Positions 12,701-25,219 of a stretch of 64,000 bases of DNA are shown in pieces. Position 1 is the stretch's first letter. Each line of letters starts with the position of its first letter. The DNA lies in NCBI GenBank assembly GCA_036874045.1, contig CM072341.1:1004501-1068500 (forward strand), read 5' to 3'. The notes beneath the pieces are model-generated. The model searched no databases. It saw only the letters and a list, made by a program, of their open reading frames with translations, and had not been told where the DNA came from. The translations under genes were made by a program, and so were the position numbers. The DNA comes from Cymodocea nodosa. Its lineage: Eukaryota > Streptophyta > Magnoliopsida > Alismatales > Cymodoceaceae.

Positions 12701-15670
12701 GCTAATCAGAAGACTTTGTGCGCTTTTCCATGCATAGTTTTGAAATACCGTGTAAGCTTCCCCGGATGACTCCCGTCTGACTTGGAGTAAAATAATTAAT
12801 GCCAAACACTATTAGATGTTTAACCTTTACATAAACTATTACATGCTACACATTTCTCAACTTTCAACGATTTTGATTTTAACAAATACTAAGAATTTAT
12901 TTTTAACAGATTTCAAATGTATAAACGAATCTTACAAGAAAAATCTACTTTGTACATGGATTTGAATTTCCATACATAGAAGTATTCATAAGCTTTGACT
13001 CATTTGACAAATGCATTAACACCTAACACTAGTAGTACCTTGGTGCGTAAAATTTCAATTTTGACCTAATCGATTTCAAGTGAAGGTATGTACTTTTATA
13101 TAAGTCTAAGTTTCTTCCCTTTCATATTTAATGTAAGAATTTTCTAAAATTCTACATAACCTATGACTTATTTATATGTCTTTAAGCATCTATAGATAGG
13201 TGTATCTAAACTTTCTTTAATTTAAGATTTTAATTCAAGATCAATTGATTATAAGAATATCTATCATTATATTAGTTTAGGTTGCATCACTCAGATGTGA
13301 GACTTTTCAAATCACATAAATCAATAGATTAGTTATAATTAAGTGGTTGGATTATAAGCTTCTTCGTGATTCTTTAAATTGAAGAATTGTTAATGTAATT
13401 CCATCTATCAAAAGCACTTTTAACCTAAGCTGATCACTAAATGGACTCCACACACGTACAAACATACAGACAATTGAAACAAAACATTATTCATTTAAGA
13501 TAAAATAAATAAATTTTGAGTAATGTTTGGCATAAGACAGATTATATGGGTGGGTAATGATTATGGGTTAATTAAGATTCTATATATACCATAAAGAATT
13601 CAAAATTTGTAGATTATGAGTGTATATATGGATTTGTATTGTTCACAAAATGTTTGGCAAAGGATTTTGGTGGATTAAGTGATTAAGCTGCCCTTAAATT
13701 GTGAACTTATCAATGAATTTTAATAGTAATTGTAATTTACATTGTTCAATAATAAAAATAGTTAATGGCTAACATATAAATATTTTCAATTAAGTAGTAA
13801 CATTATTTAAATTATGGACTAATAAAGTAAAATTTCAAATTAAATACTAATATTATTTTTATCTAAGATAATTACCAATATGAGGTAACCAAAATATCAT
13901 TGACAAATATTGTAACCATTATCATTTAAAAATATTTTTAAATTGCAGAGTTACATTAAAGATCTATTAGCATCAAATAGGGGAAAACCTCATAAAAAGT
14001 GATATTGAGCTTCAGTCTCAATAAGTGATCAAGTAGCTTAATAGAAAAACAAACAACTTGTAAATTAATTAATTAATTAATAAGCCTACCATATATATAT
14101 ATATATATATATTTGTATGCTTGCGTGTTGAATATTGCTTGCTTGCTTGACAACCTTCTTGTTAATAAAAACAAACAACTTCGTACACCGATTTGGATTT
14201 CTATTCATTCACATTTGACTTTGTACGCGCATTTGGCTCACTTGACAAAGGATGAGAGCAGATGAAACTCTTCTTCTTTTTTACGATGATGAATTTTTAC
14301 GTTTTTCTAATATTCGAATCTTAAGAGATTGTTTTAGATATCGTTGTTCTTGTTTTTTTTGAACTATCGTAGTTAATAATTTAAGTTTGTTAATTTACAC
14401 GCATAGATAGATTTGATCTTTCATCCATTTAGACTGGAGAAGCGTATCTCAGCATCGACACAATTGACAAATGCATTGGCTTTTAACGCCGGTGCATAGC
14501 TTAACTCCAAAAATGTTACCAATGCATAAATTTACAATAATTGTTTTTTTTTTAAATTCTTGTTTTCATTTACTTTTATTACACTTAAAGTTTCAAACAT
14601 TCACATAGGAAAAACATCCACATCTCCCATGACACTATACTAATGAGTTAATTAATATAAACTTGCTCTTTCAAAATTTATCAATTATTGATAAATTTCT
14701 GATCTTTTCATGTGGTTCCCTTCTTAGGATTAGCCTTTGCTATCGATACAATGCCCCATTAAGGCACAGAATGATCCCACAGGTTATCACATTTTCTTTC
14801 TTTCATTGATTTTCTAAACATAATTTAGACACTAATAATGAGGGATTTCACGCCTTATTGGTCTATTCACTAGACAATGAATCCATGTGATCAATAGGGT
14901 TGCATCTCTCGATCTAGAAGTGATCTAGGTCCATCAACCCGGACCTCAGTAGCTGAATATATACCCCTCTGTTATAATCCCCGAGGAAAGATTGATAATC
15001 TTATATTTCTTTTACCCCATGATTAATTAACAGCTAGCACGGTGGGTTGCAAGGTTCATTATTAATCATCTCTAGCCCACTTATACATGTCCACTTATAA
15101 ATAAAGAAGTGAAACAGCTTGTTGAAAGTAATCTAAAACCAAAGAATATAGAAATTATAAAAAGAATATAGAAAAACTATAATATAAAAGATCATCAAGA
15201 ATGATGAAAACTACCGTTTGTCTTTGAATTATGATTTGATTATGTGACCTTTCGTGCTTCCAAAGCCACACCCATTGATTCGGTATGCCAGAATCGGTTA
15301 TACCAATAAATAAATGCATAGGAGGGCAATTTACAGAAGACATACATTTACAAAGGATACCGTGCAAAGCGATTAAATTGGTTTGATGTATACCATGTCA
15401 CCTATCAATAATATAATATTTTGTATGATAGAATTAATAATATAATCTCATACACAGGTGTATAAATTGATTATTATTTTTAGATCAATTCATACACCTT
15501 CATTGCCTCATTTCCAATCCATGAAGATACCTTTGACAATGAATGTAAATGATTCAATAACAAAACTAGCATTCGGACGTAAGTATTGACTTTGATGCAT
15601 CCCAATCCAATACAAGACCTTGGCGTTCCTGCAATGTCTTGCATCGGGCGATTCGTAAGTAATGGCGATC
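12701..15670. other. AT-rich spacer with two copies of a dispersed repeat
   Basis: No gene is recognised. Copies of a dispersed repeat (a core like TTTGACAAATGCATT, with a GGATTTGAATTTCCAT-like start) lie at about 12940-13050 and 14180-14500. An (AT)n microsatellite is at 14091-14111. At 14890-15080 the base composition is more balanced, but no reading frame or known element could be assigned. Confidence 0.5.
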
Positions 15671-15678
15671 TGTAAGTA

Positions 15679-16946
15679 ATGGCCCCTAAGTTGGACGGCC
15701 CGGTGATCGGTATCGACCTCGGTACCACCAACTACAGTGTGGGTGCATGGCAACACAATCGTGTAGAGATCGTAGTGAATTACCAAGGAAAGCGGACCAC
15801 GCCGTGCTGTGTGGCCTTCACCAATTCTGACCGCCTTGTCGGCGAGGCCGCCGAGTACCAGTGAAACATTACTCCCATCAACACTATTTTTGCTAAGCAT
15901 GATATGTATGCATGTTGTCCTCATGTATGTATGTATATATATATACATAAACCACGAAAAGAGAGACAAAACAACGATTCAAATAGAATACCATCAATCG
16001 ACCAAGGAACAAGCACACATGATCGACTCATGAATGTTGTCACTTATTCTATCCTAGGTGTGAAGCGTTTGATTGGGAGAAGATTTGAAGATGCCAGTGT
16101 GGAGAATTACATCTCCATGTACCCTGTTAGTGTGATGTACACATGATCGACATCCATGGCCTCGTCATACAGGACGTCATCCCCTTCTCGCTCGGCATCG
16201 AAAGGCTGGGAGGAGATATGAAGGTTTCGATACGAAGGAACACGCCCATCCCTACAAGGAAAGAATGGGCGTGTTCCACTGTGATCGATGATCAAAGTTG
16301 TGTCAGCATCCGACTGTACGAGGGCGAGAGAAAATCAGTCAGGGAAAACAACTTACTTGGAGAGTTTGATCTTGAGGGCATACCTCCGGCACTTGCTGGG
16401 ACCATAAAAATCACTGTGAGCCACGAAATTGATGTTGATGGAGTCTTGACTGTGATGGCGAAGCTCGGAGCCCATGGACCACGAAAGGAGATGACCTTCA
16501 CTGATGGAAATTGTTGGATAGGTACGAATGCCATTGAGCGAAACGTTGCGACAGCGAAACTCTATGAGGTCAAAGATGAAGAAGAACAAAACGTAGCAAT
16601 GTCTAGGTGTAAACTGGAATGTTGCCTTAATAATTTGAAGAGAAGGATCAATGATCAAGAGATGGCACGCAACCTGAGGCCGATCAATAGGAACATGATG
16701 GAGGATGAAATAAAGAGAGCAAGAGATTGGTTGAATTCAACGCAGTCCATCGATGCTTCCCAGTACGATTGCATGATGCTTAAATTGGAGAAACTTTGGA
16801 AGGAAATCATTGTGGTACAAGCTTTGGTAGCCTTAGAATTTGAGTATTCCAATGTGATGTGTGTGACGATGAAACTCGAATCTTTTTTATGTTTGCTATG
16901 GAAGTCAGAAGAGTGTACTTTGTCTATATTGATTGATTGTAAATAA
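15679..16946 (+). pseudogene. HSP70 chaperone pseudogene with most of the ATPase domain deleted
   Basis: The ATG at 15679 opens an HSP70 N-terminus: the ATP-phosphate loop [11 protein letters not shown], then a [10 protein letters not shown] block. An in-frame TGA at 15862-15864 follows E-Y-Q. The frame then reads a P-I-N-T-I-F-like segment, an intron, and at about 16052 G-V-K-R-L-I-G-R-R-F. The intron position within the codon after Phe is that conserved in HSP70/HSC70 genes, but the donor has CT where GT is expected. After a few more residues roughly 300 residues of the ATPase domain are missing. Sequence from 16143 matches the substrate-binding domain: P-F-S-L-G-I-E, R-R-N-T-P-I-P-T, Y-E-G-E-R and N-N-L-L-G-E-F. 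The C-terminus lacks the cytosolic EEVD. It is probably non-functional. Confidence 0.9.
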
Positions 16947-17645
16947 TGGTGTCATCAATCTTCTATGGCTTGAATAAAGGAAATGAGATATAATTGTGGT
17001 TCCTGTGCTTAACTTACAAAGAAAGAAAAAATGTGCAAACTTTGGATTTAGACAAATTTTTCTTTCTTAACATTACTGATTGGCTGTTCGTTTATTTATT
17101 TGTCCATTTGTTTGTGTGATTGTATATTTTCCGTGAGCCTAAATTTAACTAATGATAGATATATTCATTTGTATTGTTTGACAAAGTTAGTTAAAGTGGA
17201 TGAAGAGTATAAGGATACTGTGAAGTTTTTAAATTTAATTTAAAAAAAGCAATTCTATTATGAAAAAGGAAACAAGTAATTCAAAATTATATTTGATGTT
17301 CCAAAACATCTAATGTATTCCAACATTAGGTTTATCACTTGCTACACGTTAAGATTAATAAATAATGAGTTGCAATGTCACATGCTACTAAACAATAAAT
17401 GGACTTCTACCTTTTGGCGAAAGTAATTCGTAATGGTGACGAAGTGGGCGTTTGTGACAATTGGGAATTCGCAGAGATCATTTTATCTGTATTGGACTCA
17501 ACAAAATGTGCAAAGAAGATTCAAGGTAATCATGATGCCAATCATTAATGTTATTGAGATTTTGTCTGAGAGGAGATACAAACATTTATAAAGTAATTAC
17601 TACAAAAAGCCCTGCATACACAAGAAATAGGCTATGATATTTAAT
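16947..17645. other. Spacer between the HSP70 relic and GRP D
   Basis: AT-rich DNA with no recognised gene or repeat. The 3' flank of GRP D probably begins near 17640. Confidence 0.5.
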
Positions 17646-17712
17646 TTATATCAGTGAGGCTTCGCCATTATATTGGTGCGTGCTCATGTATCGAAGAGTG
17701 AGCTCTTGTCTT

Positions 17713-18273
17713 TCACGGGCTTCCTCCATGCGTACCATATCCAGAGCCATAACCGGAGCCGGACCCAAACCCAGACCCACCTGCTTGTCCACCACCTCCA
17801 CCGCCTCCACCGCCACCTCCGCTTCCATATGCACCATTCCCACCACCGGATCCATATCCAGACCCACTTCCCGAACCATATCCCGATCCGTTTCCATTGC
17901 CGCCACCACCACCACCTCCTCCACTCCCGTATCCCACACCACCATTACCAATGCCGGCACCATAACCGGAGCCTGATCCGTACCCGCTACCGTATCCGGA
18001 ACCACCGCCACCTCCTTGCCCACCACCACCGCCTCCGCCTCCACCTTGTCCGTACCCTACACCGTTTCCACCACTCGCTCCATAGCCAGATCCATATCCG
18101 CGACCATAACCATCCCCTCCCCCATTTTGGCCACCACCGAAACCATTGCCTCCACCACCTCCACCACCGCCTCCGCCCCCACTGCCATATGCGGAGAGGA
18201 TTCTAGCAGCCGAGGTCATGCCTAGGAGGAACAAGGCCACGAAAGCCACACCCACAACTTTAGAGCCCACCAT
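17713..18273 (-). CDS. Glycine-rich secreted protein (GRP D), 186 aa
   Basis: An intact frame whose first 23 residues (MVGSKVVGVAFVALFLLGM...) form a signal peptide followed by A-A-R-I-L-S-A-Y-G. The body is poly-Gly with G-Y-G-S-G-Y-G-S-G repeats and Asn/Gln-Gly blocks, and there is no intron. It belongs to a second subfamily, distinct from the MAR-S/F-type signal peptides of C, E, F, G and H; its only partner here is the truncated GRP I at 49216, in mirror orientation. A TATA box (TATAAGTA, complement of 18374-18381) lies 101 bases upstream of the ATG. A cell-wall or apoplastic structural role is inferred from the family. Confidence 0.88.
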   Translation of the reverse strand: MVGSKVVGVAFVALFLLGMTSAARILSAYGSGGGGGGGGGGGNGFGGGQNGGGDGYGRGYGSGYGASGGNGVGYGQGGGGGGGGGQGGGGGSGYGSGYGSGSGYGAGIGNGGVGYGSGGGGGGGGNGNGSGYGSGSGSGYGSGGGNGAYGSGGGGGGGGGGGQAGGSGFGSGSGYGSGYGTHGGSP

Positions 18274-18373
18274 GGGAACGAACGTACGTGAATTATTCGA
18301 TCAGAGAGATGGATGTGTAAGCAAATGGTAAGGAAGAGGTGATGGATATGGAGGAGGAGGAAGAGCGCACGGG

Positions 18374-18381
18374 TACTTATA
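18374..18381 (-). promoter_or_regulatory. TATA box of GRP D
   Basis: TATAAGTA on the minus strand, at the usual distance for a short leader, and exactly conserved in the mirror copy before GRP I (49108-49115). Confidence 0.7.
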
Positions 18382-20220
18382 GGAAGCGATGCATGACATG
18401 AACGCTTGCCTGCTGCATGTGATATATATTAATTATTTGTGTATTTGTATGCTTGCGTGTTGAATATTGCTTCCTTCCTTCACGACAACCTTTTCATTGA
18501 AAGAAAACAAACAACTTTGTTACCGATTTGGATTCCATCCGTTCGCATTTGACTCTGTACGCGCATTTGACTCACTACAAAAGTGATGATAGCGGATGGA
18601 CATACAGCGAAAGCTCCTTGACGTCAGTGCGTAGCTTCCGAGAAACTTCGAATCACAAGTAGTATAGTAGCGTGTGACGATTGGTATGTGTTGATGATAT
18701 ATATCTCCCGTATATATATGGAAATGCAATTGTAAAAAAAATGTAGCATATAATGCAACTTTTTTTGTTATCACGTTGATTTTTTTATTTTTTTTAATAT
18801 TCTAAATTTTAAAGAATTGTTTGGATATCGTACGTGGTTCTTGATTTTTGGAACTACTGTCACTTCTAAGTATAAATTGATTTTCGATTAAAGAAAAAAA
18901 AAATTCTCGTCCATGTTTCTGTTTTAAGTGCAACGAATGCAATCGACAACTATAATAAGAAAGTAATGCAAAATAAAATAAATTACTACAATTGACATTT
19001 GCAATAAATGAATGCAACTAATGGTTTCTTTGTTAGGAGCTTGAAAAAGAAGTTTTTTACAAACCTTTTGTTGATTTCCTTTTAGATGAAAGGTGACTCA
19101 CAGATTAATGATTTTATATAAACCATTTTGCAAAATGTCCATTTACATGAGTTACTTCGAGGGCGAAAGAAAATAAGAGAGACAAGTGAAGAAAGTAATA
19201 CTCTCTTTGGCAGCTATTACCATATCACCTCCTTCACATAGACGACAAAGAAGTTAATTCGTGATCGATTTGAGTTGAAATTTCATTTGCTCATTCACTT
19301 TTTAATTTGAATCGAAGATCAGAATAGAATAAGGTCAATTGTAAAGCAGTTTTCGAAGGATATCTCACGACAATTCTATTTGTGCATACTCTTGGTAGAT
19401 GAATTAGTTTGAGGGCGTAAATGACATTTGTTTCGTTGAAATTTTATCAATACATCAGAGACTCATAAAACTTTATTCTTACCAAGTTTTGTGAATTTTA
19501 ACAACAAAAATGATAGTTGAGGTTGGTTCCGTTTACCCCTTGTTGTGTTTGATATATTTTCCTTGATGATTAAATGTTGATGCATGTCATGATTTCTCTA
19601 GTTCAATACTAGAGAAGTCCCGTTTTATACTTATTTGATTATAGTGAAAGATTTTAAGGTAGACCATTGGATGTTGTGGTTTTTTCATCCTCATACATAT
19701 TGGAGAGATTTTCCATATGAATCTTGATGTTACTGTGCTTGTGGTTTACATTTGTGTTTTTGATCGAATTTATACATTGATTTCACCATTAAGAAGTTGT
19801 CAAAGGACCCATGGTTTTCCCAACAAGAAGTATTTAAAAGACTGATAAATAGATTGTATGGCTACTTAGTAATTGGAGGAGGGACACTGGATTTATCATT
19901 TTTGCAACAGCATTATGAGCAAGGGTGTTTTTGCCGTTACTAACATATTGCATCGAAGATTACTTCTCAAGAAATACTTTATTTAGTTTTTGTCCTCATA
20001 GAAAGCCATTTATCTAATTTCATTCAATGGCATGTCCTGTATTCTCACAATCTGTACGTACAAATATCTTAGAGTGTCTTGAAGCACTGTTTTTAGTTCT
20101 TATTGTTGTTATTTCTTCCTCTATCGTAATAATTACTTCTAGTGGTCTTAAATATATAATAAACAATCAAAAGTCTGCCTCATAAACAAAAAAAGTACTT
20201 AAGTTCATGTATAGATAGCG
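18382..20220. repeat. Left-arm non-coding DNA, inverted relative to 47840-49100
   Basis: Segments at 18400-18780, 18780-19580, 19600-19720 and 19800-19890 reappear in reverse complement and reverse order at about 48740-49107, 48180-48730, 47990-48180 and 47840-47910. A copy of the dispersed repeat is at 18500-18640, with a TGACGTCA palindrome near 18620. No gene is seen. Confidence 0.7.
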
Positions 20221-20298
20221 AAATCATCGTATGAAGTTTCGATTATATCCACCATGGCCATATCCGTAGCCAGAGCCAGAACCAGACCCATGTTGCAT

Positions 20299-20823
20299 TC
20301 ACCGTCCGTGGCTGCCACCACCTTCACTGCCGCCACCTCCGTCTCCAGCATGGCCGCCATTGCCAGCACCATATCCAGAGCCACTACCGGAGCCATAACC
20401 AGAGGGAAGCCCTAACCCACCATAGTTGCCGCGATCCCTTGCCTCCCATCCACTTCCATATCCAGATCCATACCCTCCGCCGCTTCCACCATGAGATCCA
20501 CCACCGCCTCCCCCACCTCCACCTCCTCCCCCGCTAGCGTATCCACTACGTCCTCCACCCTTTCCGTAACCAGAGCTGGAGCCATAGCCGCTTCCTGGTC
20601 CATGACCGGAGCTACCTCCGACACCACCTCCACCGCCACCTTTACTGTATCCACTCCCACGGCCAGAGTCGTATCCATATTCTCCTCCACGGCCACCATC
20701 ACCGCCGCCACCACCACCTCCTCCCCCATTGGCATATGCCGTCAGGACCCTAGTGGCAGTGATCATGCCAACACAGAGCATGATGAGAAGGGCGACGCTT
20801 AGAATTTTGCTGGACCGAGACAT
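20299..20823 (-). CDS. Glycine-rich secreted protein (GRP E), 174 aa, early stop near the C-terminus
   Basis: The likely start is the ATG at 20821-20823 (MSRSSKILSVALLIMLCVGM), because this aligns with the start of GRP C; an in-frame ATG 30 bases further upstream is in the leader of the siblings. Signal peptide, then R-V-L-T-A-Y-A, then poly-Gly with YGSGYG and SHGGSGG blocks. A TGA at 20299-20301 ends the frame after G-S-H-G-R. Beyond it the same frame still reads a family-type tail (GSGSGSGYGYGHGGY) to a TGA at 20224-20226, so one nonsense change removes about 25 residues. The truncated product may still be secreted. The TATA position upstream is degenerate (CTAGAAAT). Confidence 0.75.
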   Translation of the reverse strand: MSRSSKILSVALLIMLCVGMITATRVLTAYANGGGGGGGGGDGGRGGEYGYDSGRGSGYSKGGGGGGVGGSSGHGPGSGYGSSSGYGKGGGRSGYASGGGGGGGGGGGGSHGGSGGGYGSGYGSGWEARDRGNYGGLGLPSGYGSGSGSGYGAGNGGHAGDGGGGSEGGGSHGR

Positions 20824-21480
20824 TTGCTTGGTTAGTTCATTTGCTTGTGGCAAGGATGAATGGTGATGGATGAGCTGAGCTGGGCTGTGGAGATGGCGTT
20901 CTCAGTGGTATTTCTAGGACTTTGATGATTCCTGTGTGCTTGCATTCATTGGTGTGAAAATTTGAATCATTTGCAGTGGTAGGAGCAGTGAAGCTTGACT
21001 TGGAATCACGTGTTTGAGGCTGATTGAGATAAGATGGAATATGTAAGTCAAGGTAGATAGAGATGCATGGTTTTGCGGGCTGCATTTGGACTTTATGGAT
21101 AAGTCACTCTCATGTGTAGAAATACCTGGATGTTTCTGCCGAAGGTGGAGATTGGAATGCGTTGTAGGCATTGAATATATTACCGGAATAATCATATTGA
21201 AATACCCGCACTTATTGCTACACGGGTCCCATGCATCTACTGGATGAGATAAGGCACTTGGTCATTTGTTTGGTATTGACTTGACTTCTTTTAGTGAAAG
21301 GAATATTACCAAAGCTAACCACACAAGACTTTCCCACACCTTGCAATACCGTGTTGTCGTAAGCTTCCCTAGCCAACGTATTATTAGACGCACGTCTAAC
21401 TAAAGAGTTAGATAATGTTTGCATTATCTCTTTTTCTCAACGAAAATTGTTGTTGGTAGGCTTTCATTTTTGATCCATAT
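20824..21480 (-). repeat. 5' flank of GRP E, part mirrored at 47210-47460
   Basis: It matches the GRP C upstream block. The part at 21090-21370 (GAAATACCTGGATG..., ATTACCGGAATAATCAT) is found inverted at 47210-47460, where no GRP gene follows, so the mirror copy of GRP E has been deleted from the right arm. hAT-1 begins immediately after. Confidence 0.7.
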
Positions 21481-22091
21481 ATAGTAGATGTGTCAATTGG
21501 GTCGGGCCATTGTAGGTCGATTTAGTCCAACCTGTTATGGGTTGGTCCAACCCGATACAATTTAAAAAATTAGGTTAGGTTAGGCTATAATATATTAGAA
21601 AATTAACCTATAAGTTGGATTCACCTGGGGACAGATTTGGATCGGGTCGGGCTGACCCATGGGCCAATTTGAGTCGGGTCAGGCTGGCCCATAGGTCGAT
21701 TCGAGCTCAACTTGTATTAGGTTAAAACTTAAAAACGAACGTTACGAACATTGAAAACAACATTCGTAAAAAAAGTAAATGTTGAAACAACAGTAAAAAA
21801 GAAGAAGAAGTCTAAGCATTATTTCAATGTTAGTAAAAAATGAACATTGAAATAATGTTTGTAAAAAATGAACGTTGAAACCAACGGTAAAAAAAGGAAA
21901 AAAAGAAAAAGACAAGAGAAGGAATGAAAGAGAGAGAGGAATGGAGATGAAAAATCTATAAATAGAGAAGAATGTTAGAATTTTTTTCACAATTCATACT
22001 CATTCAATCTTCTCTCTTTCTTTCACAAAATACAAAGATCATATTTTAGGCTTCAACTTTCTTCAACTCTCAAGTTAGATTCTTTGCAAAA

Positions 22092-24106
22092 ATGGCACAC
22101 AACTTCAATGACTTCATCTTCAATAGCATTATCGATGCTGATGATAATTTTGAGTAGGAACAACAATACTCTCAAGTTTAAACTATAGAATAAGGTAGAG
22201 CATCGACTTCAACTAATACTGCTAAAACAAGAAGAAGGTCAAATTTATGGTCAAAGTTTACAATAAAGATGAAAGAGTTGGGAGATGGTACTATGGTGGA
22301 GAGGGCCTACAACAACATTTGCATTGCAGACTTTTCATACAAAGCTTTAGGTAGTACAAGTCATTTATCTAGACATGTAGTTAGTTGTTCGTTCAAAAAT
22401 CTTGAAAAAAATAAAATGATTCAAACACAACTTAATTTTAGCACTGAAGGTAATATAATACAATGACATTATAATCCTAGTAATGCTAGAGAATTACATG
22501 CTAAATTTATTGCTGTTCAAAATTTACCTATTAATTTTGGTGATAATCAACATTTTCAAGAATATATTTCACAAGCTTATTGTCCACGATTTAAAAAAGT
22601 TTCTAGAAATACAACTAGGCAAGATATTATTGAACTTTATAATAAACTTAGAATGGAATTAGTTAGTATAATAGGTTCTATTAACACATCTATAGCATGC
22701 ACATCTAATATTTGGGAGGGTAAAAGTAAAGCAGGATATATTGCTATTACTACACATTTTATTGATGATAATTGAGTTTTACAAAAAAGATTAATAGCAT
22801 TTAGAAGAATAAATCATCCACATAATGCTCAAAATATTTTTTCTACTGTTATGGAAATTTTTGAATTTTATGAAATTGAAGAAAAAGTAGGTAGTATTAC
22901 ATTTGATAATGCAACTATCCCTATGTTTAAAAGTAGATTAACTCCACTAAATGGTTTTGATTTATTTCACCAAAGATGTATATGTCATATAATTAATCTT
23001 ATAGTTCAAGTAGGTGTTGAAGAATTAAAACATTTTCTAGAAAATAATAGAATTGCATTAGGTTATATTTTATCTAGTGGTAGACGATAATAAGAATTTA
23101 ATCATGTATGTGATTCATTTGAATTATCACATAAAACATTTACAATGGATGTCTCTCATAGGTGGAATTCATTATATTTAATGTTAAATAATTGTTTACC
23201 TTATAAAGAAGCTATAAAAACTTATTATAATGGTAGAATAGATAATAGTACAACACCACTAGATGAAAATGATTTTGTAATAACTAATTGTTTATTGAAT
23301 TTTTAAAATCATTTTATAATGCAATAGAACATTTATCAGGAATATATTATTGTACATCTATTTATGCAATCCACCACTTATATAATATTGCAAGAGTTTT
23401 TAATAATTATAGTAATTATCCATTTTTTGCACCTATAGTTTTAAAAATGAAAGAGAAATTTTTAAAATATTGGAATAAAATACCTCTCTTATATACATTA
23501 AGTGCTTGTTTAGATCCTAGGACTAAAGTAAAAGTTGTTAAAAAAATTAATAAATGGAATACAAACTAGTTTAATTGTAGAACTTGATGTAACAATTAAA
23601 AATGTAGAAGAAAGTTTAAATAATATGTTTGATATGTATGTTATAAAATATGGAATACAACAACAAACACAAAATATGCTTTATTTTTCACACCATCGTC
23701 ATCATCATTAATAATTGATTATAGTTGATTTGATGATGAATATAGTGATTTTAATGTAATAAATAGGAAAGAATTAAATAATTTTAATAATACTAATCAT
23801 ACCTATTTAATAAGAGATAATCCTGATTTTCTAAATTTTGATGTAATAAATTGGTAGAAAATACAAAAACGCACATTTCCTATTTTATCATTAATGGCTA
23901 GAGATTTACTAACAATTCCAACTTCTTCTGTAGCATGTGAACAAACATTTAGTATTAGTAGTAATATATTATATAATAGAAGAGTATGATTAAAACATGA
24001 TATTTTAGAAACATTAATGTATGTTAAGGATTGGGAGCTTGCTCGTATTCGTGGACAACAACATAAAGATAACTTCATTGATGAATTTGCAAATTTAAAT
24101 ATTTAA
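22092..24106 (+). pseudogene. hAT transposase (BED-finger / dimerisation-domain type), multiply interrupted
   Basis: From the ATG at 22092 the plus strand carries a BED-zinc-finger remnant near 22240-22400 (ending T-S-H-L-S-R-H-V), a transposase core with conserved blocks around 22700-23080 (T-S-N-I-W-E-G, I-T-F-D-N-A, R-C-I-C-H-I-I-N-L) and the C-terminal hAT dimerisation motif at 23890-23985 (L-L-T-I-P-T-S-S-V-A-C-E-Q-T-F-S). Many in-frame stops (for example after 22464, 22772, 23087 and 23566) and frameshifts show it is inactive. It resembles the RICESLEEPER-like plant hAT group. Confidence 0.9.
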
Positions 24107-24379
24107 ATGTAATTATGTAAATTAAATGTAAATATATTTGATGTAATTACAAAAATAATGTAATTTTTAATTTAAATTTAGAAATAAAAAAATTATTTTA
24201 ACTTTATGACTTGTCTTTGAATGTGTTGATGGATGATGATTGATGAATTATGAATGGTTCGTTGATGATGTCTTGATATTGATATTAATGTGATGAATGA
24301 ATCATGACTTACGTTTGATTTTCATATATTTATAAATAAAATATTGTATTTGAATAATGAATTGATTATCAGATAACAT

Positions 24380-24800
24380 TGTAATTTTTTTATTTTTTAT
24401 TTTAATTTAAAATCAAAATAAATAAAATAAAAAATGGTTAGATCGATGAAAAAATAAAAAAAAATAGAAAATGGTCAGACCAATGAAAAAATAAAAAAAT
24501 CAATTTGATCGAAGGCAAGATATAGTTTGACCAAAAAAAATAAAAAAATAAAAAACTTCAGTTAGTTAGATCAAAGAAAAAAATAAAGAAAATAGTTAAA
24601 GTGTTAGATAGTTAGATCGATGAAAAAATAAAAATAAAAAACATAAAAAAAAGCATCAGTCTAACCAAAGGTGAGACATGATCTGATCGAAGAAAAAAAT
24701 AAAAAAATAAAAAACATCGATCTAACCGAAGGTAAGATACAATCTAACAAAAAAAAAAAAAAAACTTCAACCTAAAAAAAATAAAAGAAAAAAAAGCTTC
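24380..24800. repeat. Degenerate A-rich tandem repeat inside hAT-1
   Basis: Units of about 60-70 bases built from GATC-containing words (TTAGATCGATGAAAAAATAAAAA and variants such as TTTGATCGAAGG) repeat imperfectly 5-6 times between the transposase relic and the right TIR. Confidence 0.6.
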
Positions 24801-25219
24801 TATCGGTCAGATTGAAGCCAAGCTTGGGTGAGACCGACGTAAAAATACAAAATATAAAATTGAGCGAGCTAGCTAGTACCCACCCAATCGAGCTACAAAC
24901 CGGGATAGGTTGTCTCAAAAATATTTTGAACCTAGCTAAGCTATCACAAAAAGATAAAAAAAATTTCAGCTTGACCCAGCCCGACCTATAGCCTAAACAA
25001 GTTGCTATTTTTTGGGTCAGGTTGCCCCGCCCATTGACACCTCTAATTTATAGATGGGTTCTATGGAGGCATAAACAGTAATAATCCAAATTAATTAACA
25101 TAACTTATCCAAAGTTATTTAGATAATTTATATTCATACATAAGACAATTTATAAAATATTATTTAATATCATCGTCTATATATTTTGACATTATCATGC
25201 CCTATTTGTATCAAAATAT

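Larger units (their letters stand above)
21485..25045 (+). mobile_element. hAT DNA transposon (hAT-1), degenerate, with TIRs and 8-bp TSD
   Basis: The ends are related inverted repeats: TAGATGTGTCAATTGGGTCG at 21485 and, read inward from 25045, TAGAGGTGTCAATGGGCGGG. They are flanked by 8-bp direct repeats ATATATAG (21477-21484) and ATTTATAG (25046-25053), which differ at one base. The 3.56-kb length, the TIR consensus and the internal transposase all fit the hAT superfamily. GGGTCGGGC-like words repeat subterminally at both ends, as transposase-binding regions in hAT elements do. The element lies only in the left arm of the GRP palindrome. Confidence 0.9.
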
